Source of the DNA: Acetobacteraceae bacterium UBA6159
GTDB lineage: Bacteria > Pseudomonadota > Alphaproteobacteria > Acetobacterales > Acetobacteraceae
Assembly (NCBI GenBank): GCA_002422345.1
Contig: DIUL01000075.1
Span: forward strand, 1-20,835
Reading direction: 5' to 3'
Length of the DNA: 20,835 bases
This document shows positions 1-7,755 of the stretch, piece after piece. How positions within the stretch are numbered: position 1 is the first letter of the stretch; the number at the start of each line of letters is the position of its first letter. Under the pieces are notes generated by a model. It saw nothing but the letters and a program-made list of their open reading frames with translations. It had not been told where the DNA came from and did no database searches. The position numbers were made by a program, and so were the translations under genes.

Positions 1-28
1 AGTGTCTGTTAAATGTGGGTTAAGGGGT

Positions 29-45
29 CTGGGGCAACGCCCCAG
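29..45. terminator. GC-rich hairpin at the window's left edge
   Basis: A perfect 7 bp stem (CTGGGGC / GCCCCAG) with a 3-base loop lies upstream of the first gene and is followed by a pyrimidine-rich stretch. It could be the terminator of a gene to the left of the window or a small dispersed hairpin. There is no clean T tract, so the terminator reading is weak. Confidence 0.3.
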
Positions 46-111
46 CGCTTCCTCTCCCCCGCCACCCGTGCGAAACCCGTTCATCACGCCGCATCACAGA
101 AGGGAGCACAG

Positions 112-1701
112 ATGGAAGCCGACTATATCGTCGTGGGGGCCGGTTCCGCCGGCTGTGTGGTTGCCGCCCGCCTGTCCGAGACGGGCGCCCGGGTTCTTTT
201 GCTGGAGGCAGGCCCCAAAGACAATCTCCTGTGGATCCACGTTCCCGCCGGCATCCTGAAGCTGCTCACGCACCCCATCGTCAACTGGAACTACTCGGCC
301 GAGGGCCCCGACGGCCCCTCCGGCCGCCGCATTCCCTGGCCGCGCGGCAAGACGCTGGGCGGATCGAGTTCGATCAACGGCATGCTGTATGTGCGCGGCA
401 ATCCGGCGGACTTCGACGGCTGGGCCCAGATGGGCTGCCGCGGCTGGAGTTTTGACGACGTGCTGCCGCTGTTCCGCAAGTCGGAGAACTACATCCAGGG
501 CGGCGAGGAAGAATTCCGCGGCAAGGGCGGCCCGTTGCAGGTGGAGGACTACCGTACGATCCTCCCCTTGACCCATCACTGGATCCAGGGCGCGCAGGAG
601 GCCGGGGTCCCGTTCAGCGCCGACCTGAATGGCCGCTCGCCGGAAGGCGTGGGCTACTCGCAGATGACGCGCCTCGGCCGCTGGCGCGGGTCGACGGCGC
701 AGACCTTCCTGAAGGAAGCACGCAAGCGCCCGAATCTGCGGGTGGAGACGGATGCGCTCGCCTCGCGCCTGCTGTTCGAGGGCAATCGGTGCGTCGGAGT
801 CGAGTTCCGCCAGCACGGCCAGCCCGTGGTGGCGCGCGCGGCGAAGGAGGTGATCGTTTCGGGCGGCGCAGTGAACTCCCCGCATCTGCTCCAGATTTCG
901 GGGGTTGGGCCTGCGGCGCATCTACAGAAGATCGGCGTGCCGGTGGTCCACGACCTGCGCGGCGTCGGCGCCAACCTCCAGGACCATTACGTGTCCCGGA
1001 TTTCGCACCGGGTGAAGAACGAGGTCTCGATCAACGAACTGTCCCGTGGCCCACGCCTGGTCAGGGAAGTCGCGAAGTTCTTCACCACTGGCCGCGGCGC
1101 GCTGACCTTCGGGGTCACCACCGCGCAGGTCTTCTGCCGCTCGAGTCCCGAAAAGGCCAGCCCCGACCTGCAACTGCTGTTCACGCCCGCCAGCTACGAC
1201 GCCGGCAAGTTCGGCGCGTTGGAGGACAAGCCAGGCATGACGGTGGCGATCTGCCCGGTGCGCCCTGACAGCCGCGGCACGATCATGGTGAAGTCATCCG
1301 AACCGCATGTGGCGCCGGAGATTTCTCCGAACTACATGTCCGATCCGAATGACGGGCGGGTCCTGCTCGCGGGGATGAAGATGACGCGCAGTATCTTCGC
1401 CGCGCCGATGATCGCCCAGCACAGCCAGGGCGAGATCATGCCAGGTCCCAATGTCCGCACGGATGATGAGTTGCTGGATTACGCCCGCCAGACGGGGACC
1501 ACGATCTACCATCCTGTTGGCACCTGCCGGATGGGCGACGGACCCTCGGCGGTGGTGGATTCACGCCTGCGCGTGCATGGGATCGGCGGTCTGCGGGTGA
1601 TCGATGCCTCGATCATGCCGACCCTGACGACGGGCAACACGAACGCGCCCACGATCATGATCGGAGAGAAAGGCGCCCAGATGATCAAGGAAGATGCCTG
1701 A
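112..1701 (+). CDS. GMC family FAD-dependent oxidoreductase (choline dehydrogenase-like)
   Basis: This 529-residue cytoplasmic flavoprotein probably oxidises an alcohol to an aldehyde or ketone. The N-terminal Rossmann motif GAGSAG is at residues 9-14, with the FAD acidic residue in LLLEAGP. The first GMC signature, RGKTLGGSSSINGMLYVRG, is near residue 80, and a second-signature-like stretch (GAVNSPHLLQISGVGP) lies near residue 260. The catalytic pair appears as H467 in YHPVGTCRMG and N511 in GNTNAPT, 44 residues apart as in choline oxidase-type enzymes. The ATG at 112 is chosen because AAGGGAG sits just upstream and translation begins directly with the Rossmann strand; an in-frame start at 13 would add 33 unrelated residues. 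Family certainty is high, substrate unknown. The betA label is not justified because no betB or betI lies nearby. Confidence 0.93.
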   Translation: MEADYIVVGAGSAGCVVAARLSETGARVLLLEAGPKDNLLWIHVPAGILKLLTHPIVNWNYSAEGPDGPSGRRIPWPRGKTLGGSSSINGMLYVRGNPADFDGWAQMGCRGWSFDDVLPLFRKSENYIQGGEEEFRGKGGPLQVEDYRTILPLTHHWIQGAQEAGVPFSADLNGRSPEGVGYSQMTRLGRWRGSTAQTFLKEARKRPNLRVETDALASRLLFEGNRCVGVEFRQHGQPVVARAAKEVIVSGGAVNSPHLLQISGVGPAAHLQKIGVPVVHDLRGVGANLQDHYVSRISHRVKNEVSINELSRGPRLVREVAKFFTTGRGALTFGVTTAQVFCRSSPEKASPDLQLLFTPASYDAGKFGALEDKPGMTVAICPVRPDSRGTIMVKSSEPHVAPEISPNYMSDPNDGRVLLAGMKMTRSIFAAPMIAQHSQGEIMPGPNVRTDDELLDYARQTGTTIYHPVGTCRMGDGPSAVVDSRLRVHGIGGLRVIDASIMPTLTTGNTNAPTIMIGEKGAQMIKEDA

Positions 1702-1731
1702 TCGGGCGAAGTCGTCTGGTGGTGGAACGCG

Positions 1732-1751
1732 GGGCCGGCCCATGCCGGCCC
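1732..1751. terminator. Hairpin between convergent genes
   Basis: An 8 bp perfect stem (GGGCCGGC / GCCGGCCC) with loop CCAT lies 30 bases after the GMC stop codon and 48 bases after the stop of the small minus-strand gene. Its place between convergent genes fits a bidirectional terminator, but no T tract follows on either strand. Confidence 0.4.
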
Positions 1752-1799
1752 TTGCGCTATCCCGGGATCGGAACCCCTCGTGGTCGTCGGTCGAGGGGA

Positions 1800-2000
1800 T
1801 CAGGCGGTCAGACGGCCGCCCTTGATGGCCGGAACATAGATCGTGGTCATGCCGCCGCCGAAGGTCCGCTTGAACGCCGCCGCGATCGACCGGCCCATCG
1901 CCGACATCGCCCGAGCCCGTTCGATCTTCGCGGCCCGCTCGATCGCCTTGAATTCGTCGGCGGTCATCGGCCACGCGCTGGTCTTGTTGTTCGTCGTCAT
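1800..2000 (-). CDS. Small basic protein of unknown function (66 aa)
   Basis: This short protein begins MTTNNKTSAWPMTADEF, has a charged Ala/Arg-rich helix (around residues 17-40) containing RARAMSAMGRSIAAAFKR, and ends in a Gly-rich tail. It has no signal peptide or membrane segment. The pattern of a short amphipathic basic helix resembles DUF1127-like small alphaproteobacterial proteins, but I cannot assign a family. The start at 2000 is preceded by GAGGAGA at good spacing; an ATG five codons earlier overlaps that ribosome-binding site. It is divergent from the LysR gene, so the regulator could control it. Confidence 0.65.
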   Translation of the reverse strand: MTTNNKTSAWPMTADEFKAIERAAKIERARAMSAMGRSIAAAFKRTFGGGMTTIYVPAIKGGRLTA

Positions 2001-2074
2001 ATGAATTCTCCTCATGGACTGCTCTGGTGAGGCAAGAGATACGCGCCTATATCCGCCCGTTCAAAGGACGTTCT

Positions 2075-2091
2075 CTCACCCGATGAGTGAG
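2075..2091. promoter_or_regulatory. Dyad in the LysR/small-gene divergent region
   Basis: CTCAC-N7-GTGAG is a perfect 5+5 dyad in the 99 bp between two divergent genes, a usual place for LysR-type operators. It overlaps the Shine-Dalgarno-like TGAGG of the LysR gene, so binding there could also autoregulate. The half-sites are short and a chance match is quite possible. Confidence 0.25.
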
Positions 2092-2099
2092 GTTTTCTC

Positions 2100-3065
2100 A
2101 TGCACCGCCCGCTTCCCCCGCTGAACGCCCTGCGCGCCTTCGAGGCCGCGGCCCGCCATCTCAGCCTCACGAAGGCTGCGGTGGAGCAGCACGTCACCCC
2201 CGGCGCGCTCAGTCACCAGATCAGGGGGTTGGAGGATGCGCTGGGCGTGGAACTGTTCCACCGCCTGCCCCGCTCGCTCGCGCTGACGGAAGCCGGGCGG
2301 AAGCTTTATCCTGGCCTGCACGCCGGCTTCATGCAGATCCGCCAGGCGATCGATACGCTGGACGAACAGGCGAATGAGCGTGTGCTGGTCATCAGCACGC
2401 CCCCCGGCTTCACCGCCAAGTGGCTCGCCCCGCGCCTCTATCGCTTCCTGTTCGCGCATCCGGAAATCGACGCCCGCATCTCCTCCACCCTGGCACTCGC
2501 GACCTTTGACGAGGACGGGATCGACGTCGCCATCCGCAACCTGCCGATCGACCACCCCGAGGACCCGGGCCTGGTGCGGGAACATCTGGTGGACCTCGTC
2601 TACGTCCCTGCGTGCAGCCCGCGGCTGCTGACCCAGGCGGGGCCGATCGAGACGCCGGACGACCTGCGCCACGTGCCGCTGATCCATGACGACATGCTGG
2701 CGGGGCGGCCGCTCAACCCGTCCTGGGCCGACTGGCTGACGGCCGCGGGCGTGCCGGTGGGCGACGGCGGGGTGGATCTGGAGCGTGGGTTGCGGCTCAA
2801 CAGCGCCGACCACGCGATCGACGCGGCCGAGGAAGGGGCGGGGATGCTGCTCGCCCTGCTGGTATTGGCGCATGACGACCTGCGCAGCGGGCGGCTGGTG
2901 GCGCCGTTTACGCAGACCATTCACTCAGGACGGGCGTTTTACTTCGTGTGCCCGAAGACGCATCGGCGGCGGAAGAATGTGGTCGCGTTCCATGACTGGA
3001 TCAGGGCGGAGATCGACGCGATGGACCTGAAATCGGTGATCGGGATCGCGCCGGAGGCTTCATGA
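2100..3065 (+). CDS. LysR family transcriptional regulator (GcvA-like)
   Basis: This 321-residue DNA-binding regulator has the typical LTTR layout. A winged helix-turn-helix covers about residues 8-66, with NALRAFEAAARHLSLTKAA, then GALSHQIRGLEDALGVELF and LTEAGRKL. A periplasmic-binding-protein-like effector domain follows, starting near residue 95 (STPPGFTAKWLAPRL). The phrases AFEAAARHLS and PGFTAKWL are characteristic of the GcvA subgroup. TGAGG lies 7 bases before the ATG. It is divergent from the 66-aa gene and lies 63 bp ahead of the STAND gene. Its target is unknown; the divergent gene or the GMC gene beyond are candidates. Confidence 0.93.
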   Translation: MHRPLPPLNALRAFEAAARHLSLTKAAVEQHVTPGALSHQIRGLEDALGVELFHRLPRSLALTEAGRKLYPGLHAGFMQIRQAIDTLDEQANERVLVISTPPGFTAKWLAPRLYRFLFAHPEIDARISSTLALATFDEDGIDVAIRNLPIDHPEDPGLVREHLVDLVYVPACSPRLLTQAGPIETPDDLRHVPLIHDDMLAGRPLNPSWADWLTAAGVPVGDGGVDLERGLRLNSADHAIDAAEEGAGMLLALLVLAHDDLRSGRLVAPFTQTIHSGRAFYFVCPKTHRRRKNVVAFHDWIRAEIDAMDLKSVIGIAPEAS

Positions 3066-3128
3066 CCGCCGTTTCCTTTCGCCGCAATCACGTGCCAGAC
3101 TGGCCGGGCGCAACCTGGGCCGCGGCTG

Positions 3129-5792
3129 ATGACCAACCGGACCGTCTTCGTTTCCGCCACGACCAGTGAGTTCAAGGCCGAGCGGGAAAAGCTGGCGGAG
3201 AGCCTGCGGAAGGCCGGCTACACAGTTATTTTCCACAACGAACTGCACTACGGCCAGCCGACGCTGCTGGGCGATCTGGAAGCCGACATCCTCCGCGCCG
3301 CGACCGCGATCTGCCTGATCGGGGACCACAGCGGCGGCGGGTTTCCCTCGGAGTCCGAGGCCGCGCCCTACGACCCACCGCCGCACGGGCCGCGCGCGTC
3401 CTATACGCAGTGGGAGTTCCTGCTGGCCCGCAAGCACGGCCTGCGGCAACTGGTCTATGTCCCGACCGGCGCGCGCCCCTCGCCCGGTCCCGAGGATGAC
3501 CCCGCCCTCCAGGCCGCCTTCAACACCTGGCTCTCCTCCATCGCCCCCGCTCGGCTGCCCTTCTCCAACGCCGATGCCCTGTGCCGGAGCGTGCTGGAAC
3601 AACTGAACGAGATCGACCACCCGACCGGCCCGGTGATCCACGGCCTGGCCCCCAGCCTCGGCCATCTGTTCGTGGGGCGGGACGCGTTCCTCGCCGACCT
3701 GCGGGCCAGCCTGACGGCGAGCGGAGGCACCGCCATCACGGCGGCGATCCAGGGCATGGGCGGGATCGGCAAGACCCGCGCCGCCACCGAATATGCCTGG
3801 GCGCACCAGGCCGACTACCCCGACGCGCTGCTGCTGATCCCGGCCGAGACCGGGGACTCCCTGACCACCCATCTCGGCAATCTCACCGCCCCGTTGGGCA
3901 TTCCCCGGATGGAGGACCAGACCGCCGATACCCGCCGAGCGGCGGCGGTGGCGTGGCTGGCGGCTCGGAAAGGGTGGCTGCTGATCCTGGATCATGTGGA
4001 TACGCAGGACGGGATGGACGCCGCGCATGCGCTGCGGGGGGCGCTGCCGCACGGGCATGTGCTGCTGACCAGCCGGTTGGGGGAGGCGCCCGATGGGTTT
4101 CGGGCGCTGCATCTGGGCGTGCTGTCACCCGAGGCCGCCGCCGACCTGGTGCTGGAACGCACCAACGGCAAGCGCGCGCCGATGCCGGATGACCGGGCAC
4201 AGGCGGAGGCGCTGGGGAAGGATGTCGGCTACCTCGCGCTCGCCCTGACCCATGCCGCCGCCTATATCGCTCGGCATGCCTTGTCGGTGGCGGCGTATCG
4301 GGCGGAACTGGCCTCGGCGTTCGGGCGGGTGGCAGGTTTCCGGGGGAGGACGGTGAGCGATTATGAACGCTCGACCCTGGCCACGCTGACGCTGTCCTTG
4401 GAACGGGCCACGCCGGAGGGGCGGGCGCTGCTGGAACGGCTGGCGTTCCTGGCGGATGAACCGGTGCCTCGGTTTCTGCTGGATGTCCCGGTGCCGGGGG
4501 CGGAAAGCGAGGATGCGCGGGAGGCGGAGGCGGACCTCTACGGCTACTCCCTGGTCACGCGTGACATGGCGGCGGGGACGTTCAGCGTGCATCGGCTGGT
4601 GCGGGAGGTGGTGCGCCTTGGGTTGTCGGACACCGAGGCCCGGAAGCGGCTGGAACAGGCGCTGGGGTGGGTGAACGGGGGGTTTGTGGGGGACGCGCAG
4701 GACGCGCGGAATTGGCCTCGCCTGATGCCGTTGGCCGAGCACGCGGTGTCGGTGGCGGATCGGGCCGCGGCGGCCGGGATTGATGAGCCGACCTGGCGGT
4801 TGATGGGGGATCTCGGCGTGCTGTTCGATGTGCGGGCGCAGTATGGCAGGGCCGAGCGGTTAAAACTCGCAGCGCTGGCGATCGGGGAGCGGAGCCTGGG
4901 ACCGGATCATATCCAGGTCGCGACCCTCCTCAACAACCTCGCGAGCTTGCTGCGAGCGACCAACCGTCTGGCCGAGGCGGAGCCGATGTATCGCCGCGTG
5001 GTCACGATCTTCGAGGCGAGCCTGGGGTCGGATCATCCCAATGTCGCGACCCTCCTCGCCAACCTCGCGAGCTTGCTGCGAGCGACCAACCGTCTGGCCG
5101 ACGCGGAGCCGCTGTATCGCCGCGCGCTTGCGATCAGCGAGGCGAGCCTGGGACCGGATCATCCCACTGTCGCGAACCGCCTCAACAACCTCGCGGCCTT
5201 GTTGCGGGCGACGAACCGTCTGACCGAGGCGGAACCGATGGATCGCCGCGCGCTCGCGATTAACGAGGCGAGCCTGGGACCGGATCATCCCAATGTCGCG
5301 ATCAGCCTCAACAACCTCGGGGGCTTGATGCGGGCGACGAACCGTCTGGCCGAGGCGGAGCCGATGTATCGCCGCGCGCTCGCGATCACCGAGGCGAGCC
5401 TGGGGCCGGACCATCCCAATGTCGCGAACAGCCTCAACAACCTCGCGGGCTTGCTGCGGGCGACGAATCGTCTGGCTGAGGCGGAGCCGATGTTTCGCCG
5501 CGCGCTCGCGATCACCGAGGTGAGCCTGGGGCCGGATCATCCCGATGTCGCGAACCGCCTCAACAACCTCGCGCTCTTGCTGCGGGCGACGAACCGACTG
5601 GCCGAGGCGGAGCCGATGTATCGCCGCGTGGTCCTCATCCTGGCACGGTTCCAGGTCGCGACCGGCCACCAGCATCCGTATTTCGAACTGGTGGTGAACA
5701 ACTACGCCGGCGCTCTGAAAAAGATGGGGCGCACCGAGGCCGAGATCATCGCCGAACGTCAGGCCATCGCCCGCGAGGCCGGGCTGGGCTGA
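3129..5792 (+). CDS. DUF4062 / NB-ARC-like STAND NTPase with TPR array
   Basis: This 887-residue protein has three parts. Residues 1 to about 115 match DUF4062: RTVFVSATTSEFKAEREKL, then ILRAATAICLIGDHSGG and SYTQWEFLLARKHG. Residues about 180-440 form a STAND NTPase with Walker A GMGGIGKT at 209-216, Walker B LLILDHVD at 284-291, a sensor-like HVLLTSR, and YLALAL in the place of the NB-ARC GLPLAL motif. A winged-helix-like stretch follows (SVHRLVREVVRLGL). From about residue 590, six kinesin-light-chain-type TPRs of exactly 42 residues run to residue 841. STAND proteins switch on when the repeat domain senses a ligand; several bacterial ones with other N-terminal effectors are anti-phage systems. 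DUF4062 as effector here is inference. The start lacks a strong ribosome-binding site, but the DUF4062 strand begins at once. Confidence 0.88.
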   Translation: MTNRTVFVSATTSEFKAEREKLAESLRKAGYTVIFHNELHYGQPTLLGDLEADILRAATAICLIGDHSGGGFPSESEAAPYDPPPHGPRASYTQWEFLLARKHGLRQLVYVPTGARPSPGPEDDPALQAAFNTWLSSIAPARLPFSNADALCRSVLEQLNEIDHPTGPVIHGLAPSLGHLFVGRDAFLADLRASLTASGGTAITAAIQGMGGIGKTRAATEYAWAHQADYPDALLLIPAETGDSLTTHLGNLTAPLGIPRMEDQTADTRRAAAVAWLAARKGWLLILDHVDTQDGMDAAHALRGALPHGHVLLTSRLGEAPDGFRALHLGVLSPEAAADLVLERTNGKRAPMPDDRAQAEALGKDVGYLALALTHAAAYIARHALSVAAYRAELASAFGRVAGFRGRTVSDYERSTLATLTLSLERATPEGRALLERLAFLADEPVPRFLLDVPVPGAESEDAREAEADLYGYSLVTRDMAAGTFSVHRLVREVVRLGLSDTEARKRLEQALGWVNGGFVGDAQDARNWPRLMPLAEHAVSVADRAAAAGIDEPTWRLMGDLGVLFDVRAQYGRAERLKLAALAIGERSLGPDHIQVATLLNNLASLLRATNRLAEAEPMYRRVVTIFEASLGSDHPNVATLLANLASLLRATNRLADAEPLYRRALAISEASLGPDHPTVANRLNNLAALLRATNRLTEAEPMDRRALAINEASLGPDHPNVAISLNNLGGLMRATNRLAEAEPMYRRALAITEASLGPDHPNVANSLNNLAGLLRATNRLAEAEPMFRRALAITEVSLGPDHPDVANRLNNLALLLRATNRLAEAEPMYRRVVLILARFQVATGHQHPYFELVVNNYAGALKKMGRTEAEIIAERQAIAREAGLG
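4896..5651 (+). repeat. Six tandem 126 bp coding repeats (TPR units)
   Basis: Six head-to-tail 126 bp units encode residues 590-631, 632-673, 674-715, 716-757, 758-799 and 800-841. Each protein unit follows LGPDHPNVA..LNNLA.LLRATNRL followed by EAEPMYRRALAI. Adjacent units, especially the fourth and fifth, are also very alike in DNA, beyond what protein constraint alone would need, which points to recent duplication or gene conversion and likely copy-number variation. Confidence 0.92.
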
Positions 5793-5940
5793 CCCCTCGC
5801 CACGGCGGACGCCGCCGTTCCGCTCATCCCGATCACCCCCGGCCTTCCCCCTGAGGACTCTCCCGTTGCCTCGGCCAGCCCGGATAGGGTATCAAGAACG
5901 AAAGACGAACGATCGCCATCCACCCAGGCCAGCCAGGCAT

Positions 5941-5973
5941 TTTTCCGTACGGTCCTACCCCATGTCCGGTGAG
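5941..5973 (+). repeat. Direct repeat, copy 1 of 3
   Basis: This 33 bp copy begins TTTTCCGTACGGTC and contains the 19-base core CTACCCCATGTCCGGTGAG shared by all three copies. CCGTACGG inside it is itself palindromic. Confidence 0.85.
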
Positions 5974-5978
5974 CCACA

Positions 5979-6080
5979 CGCCCCCTTGCGACGGAGGGTT
6001 GGGGTGAGGGGGGACATCGCCCGGTCTTGTGCCGCGAGGACCCCCCACCCCGACCCTCCCCCTCAAGGGGGGAGGGGGCG
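5979..6080. repeat. G/C-rich imperfect palindromic element
   Basis: The left arm (5979-6013, with GGAGGGTTGGGGTGAGGGGGG) pairs imperfectly with the right arm (6041-6080, with CCCCCCACCCCGACCCTCC, then CCCTCAAGGGG). The right arm matches the elements at 6441-6490 and, inverted, 8773-8830. It looks like a dispersed REP-like family that can fold in RNA or single-stranded DNA. Confidence 0.7.
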
Positions 6081-6088
6081 TATGGGAT

Positions 6089-6120
6089 TTTTCGTACGGT
6101 GCTACCCCATGTCCGGTGAG
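6089..6120 (+). repeat. Direct repeat, copy 2 of 3
   Basis: This 32 bp copy carries the same core as the one at 5941-5973 but reads GGTGCTACC instead of GGTCCTACC before the shared 19 bases and has one fewer C after the T run. Confidence 0.85.
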
Positions 6121-6193
6121 GAATCGGGCGGCGTCCCGCGTGGATGTGTTGGGGGAATGGGACAGCGGTTCGGCGTGGGAACCGGCCTCCGCG

Positions 6194-6319
6194 TTTCAGC
6201 ACGGAGAAGCAGGGAGGACGTCACGGAGGACGAGGAGGAAAAACCTCCCGAGGCTCGGCCGGTGTCGCGGCACCCTCCGCTGTCCTCCGTGACGCCCTCC
6301 CTGCTTCTCCGTGCTGAAA
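6194..6319. repeat. Large inverted repeat (38 bp arms, 50 bp loop)
   Basis: Arms 6194-6231 and 6282-6319 are reverse complements with a single mismatch over 38 bases. The left arm begins TTTCAGCACGGAGAAGCAGG and ends ACGGAGGAC. The 50-base loop encodes nothing recognisable. The structure could be a non-autonomous MITE-like element or a giant REP-type hairpin. Clear target-site duplications are not visible. Confidence 0.88.
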
Positions 6320-6367
6320 TTCGGGCGAGTGTTCAGACCGTGGCGGCGGCCAGACGCACGAACACAA

Positions 6368-6399
6368 TTTTCGCACGGTCCTACCCCATGTCCGGTGAG
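6368..6399 (+). repeat. Direct repeat, copy 3 of 3
   Basis: This copy has CGCACGG where copies 1 and 2 have CGTACGG, then matches copy 1 exactly through the 19-base core. All three copies face the same way, with start-to-start distances of about 148 and 279 bases, so they are not regularly spaced. Confidence 0.85.
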
Positions 6400-6440
6400 C
6401 GGGACGCCCCGGGGTGGAGGACTCTTGGCATGGGGCTGGG

Positions 6441-6490
6441 GGGTGGCTTACCCCTCCCCCCGGCCCCCTCCCTCAAGGGGAGGGGGGGAT
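6441..6490. repeat. G/C-rich REP-like element, second copy
   Basis: GGTGGCTTACCCCTCCCCCC leads into CCCTCAAGGGGAGGGGGGGAT. The same order of blocks, including GTGGCTT followed by the C-rich run and CCCTCAAGGGG, appears inverted at 8773-8830, which sets it apart from simple low-complexity DNA. Confidence 0.65.
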
Positions 6491-6603
6491 TCTGTCGGGC
6501 CTCTGACACATCGCCCCATGCAGGAGGTGCCCAGGCCCCCATAATCGGCTAGGGCTTGCCCCCGGCGGCCTCCCGGATGAGGCTCGCGGGGGGAGGACCA
6601 GCG

Positions 6604-7755
6604 ATGGACGGATTGCGTTGCACGATCATGCGCGGGGGCACCAGCAAGGCGGTGTTCCTGCGGGAGGACGACCTGCCGCCCCCCGGCGCCGAACGGGACG
6701 CGATCATCCTCAAGGTCTTCGGCTCACCGGACCGGCGCCAGATCGATGGCCTCGGCGGGGCCGATCCGCTGACCTCCAAGCTCGCCATCATCGGCCGGCC
6801 GCGTGTCCCGGACACCGACGTAACCTACACCTTCGGCCAGGTGGAGATCGACCGGCCGGTCGTCGACTACCATAGCCTGTGCGGCAACATCTCCTCGGCC
6901 GTCGGGCAGTATGCGATCGAGGAAGGACTCGTTGAGGCGCAGGAGGGCATCACCCGGGTCCGGGTCTATACGACCAACCTGAAACGGGTCCTGACGATCG
7001 AGGTCCCGGTGCGGAACGGCCGCCCGGTGCGCCTCGGCACCTACAAGGTCCCCGGCGTGCCGGGCAGCGGGGCGCGCATCCTGCTGGACTTCGCCGATAC
7101 GGCCGGCGGGGCGACCGGGTCCCTGCTGCCGACCGGGAACCCGGTGGACACGCTGGACGTGCCGGGGGTGGGGCGGATCGAGGCCTCCCTGGTCGATATC
7201 GGCAATGCCCATGTGTTCATAAGGGCGGCCGATGTGGGGTTGCGGGGCACCGAGAGCCCGGCCGAGATCGACGCCGACAAGACCCTGCTGGGTCGGCTGG
7301 AACTGATCCGGGGCACCGGGGCGACAAGGATGGGCATGGCGTCGAGCCCCGAGGCGGCGCGGTCGGAGACTCCGGCCACCCCGATCCTGGGCATCATCTC
7401 GCCGCCCGCGCCCTATGCCGGACATCTGGACGGGGCGGCGGTGGGGGCGGGGGACGTGGATGTGGTCTCGCGGCTGCTGTTCATGCAGATCACGCACAAG
7501 ACCTATGCCGGGACCTCGACCGCCTGCACCGGGGTCGCCGCCCGCATCCCCGGGAGCATCGTTCACCAGGCCCTGCGGCCCGAGGCGCTGGAGCGGATGG
7601 AGATCAGGATCGGCCACCCCGCCGGGGTGATCGACACGGAATCGGAGGTCGTGCTGGCCGGCCCCGGCCGCAATCACGGGGTCCGTCGCGCGACCCTCGG
7701 CCGGACGGCGCGCCGGATCATGGATGGGACCGTTTACCTGGAGGATGCCGAATGA
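6604..7755 (+). CDS. PrpF-family isomerase/tautomerase
   Basis: This 383-residue protein belongs to the PrpF family (diaminopimelate-epimerase-like fold), whose members move double bonds in tricarboxylate-like acids: aconitate isomerisation in the methylcitrate cycle, oxalomesaconate tautomerisation, or methylitaconate isomerisation. Family marks are IMRGGTSKAVFL at the N-terminus, DGLGGADPLTSKLAII near residues 48-62, SLCGNISSA with the likely catalytic Cys93, and HKTYAGTSTACTGVAA near residue 300. GGGAGGA precedes the ATG at 6604; an earlier in-frame start would add 16 unrelated residues. The stop overlaps the next start (ATGA), so the two genes are translationally coupled. No prpB, prpC, acnD or galD-type partner is visible, so a specific role cannot be named. 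Confidence 0.88.
   Translation: MDGLRCTIMRGGTSKAVFLREDDLPPPGAERDAIILKVFGSPDRRQIDGLGGADPLTSKLAIIGRPRVPDTDVTYTFGQVEIDRPVVDYHSLCGNISSAVGQYAIEEGLVEAQEGITRVRVYTTNLKRVLTIEVPVRNGRPVRLGTYKVPGVPGSGARILLDFADTAGGATGSLLPTGNPVDTLDVPGVGRIEASLVDIGNAHVFIRAADVGLRGTESPAEIDADKTLLGRLELIRGTGATRMGMASSPEAARSETPATPILGIISPPAPYAGHLDGAAVGAGDVDVVSRLLFMQITHKTYAGTSTACTGVAARIPGSIVHQALRPEALERMEIRIGHPAGVIDTESEVVLAGPGRNHGVRRATLGRTARRIMDGTVYLEDAE

Larger units (their letters stand above)
5793..6603. other. 811 bp gene-free, repeat-rich intergenic region
   Basis: No convincing gene lies here. Open frames on both strands read through low-complexity and palindromic DNA and give Pro/Arg/Gly-rich translations without family features. 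The region holds three direct repeats, one large inverted repeat and two G/C-rich palindromic elements, each listed separately. It separates the STAND gene from the PrpF/oxidoreductase pair. Confidence 0.75.

Noticed and set aside
4860..5675. A repetitive 271-codon frame on - opposite the TPR array
   Set aside because: Its periodicity is just the complement of the 126 bp TPR units.
5941..6399. A possible CRISPR array
   Set aside because: Only three repeats with unequal spacing of about 115 and 250 bases between copies, other repeats inside the spacers, and no cas genes.
6604..7755. prpF of the methylcitrate cycle
   Set aside because: No prpB, prpC or acnD nearby; family membership alone does not give this role.
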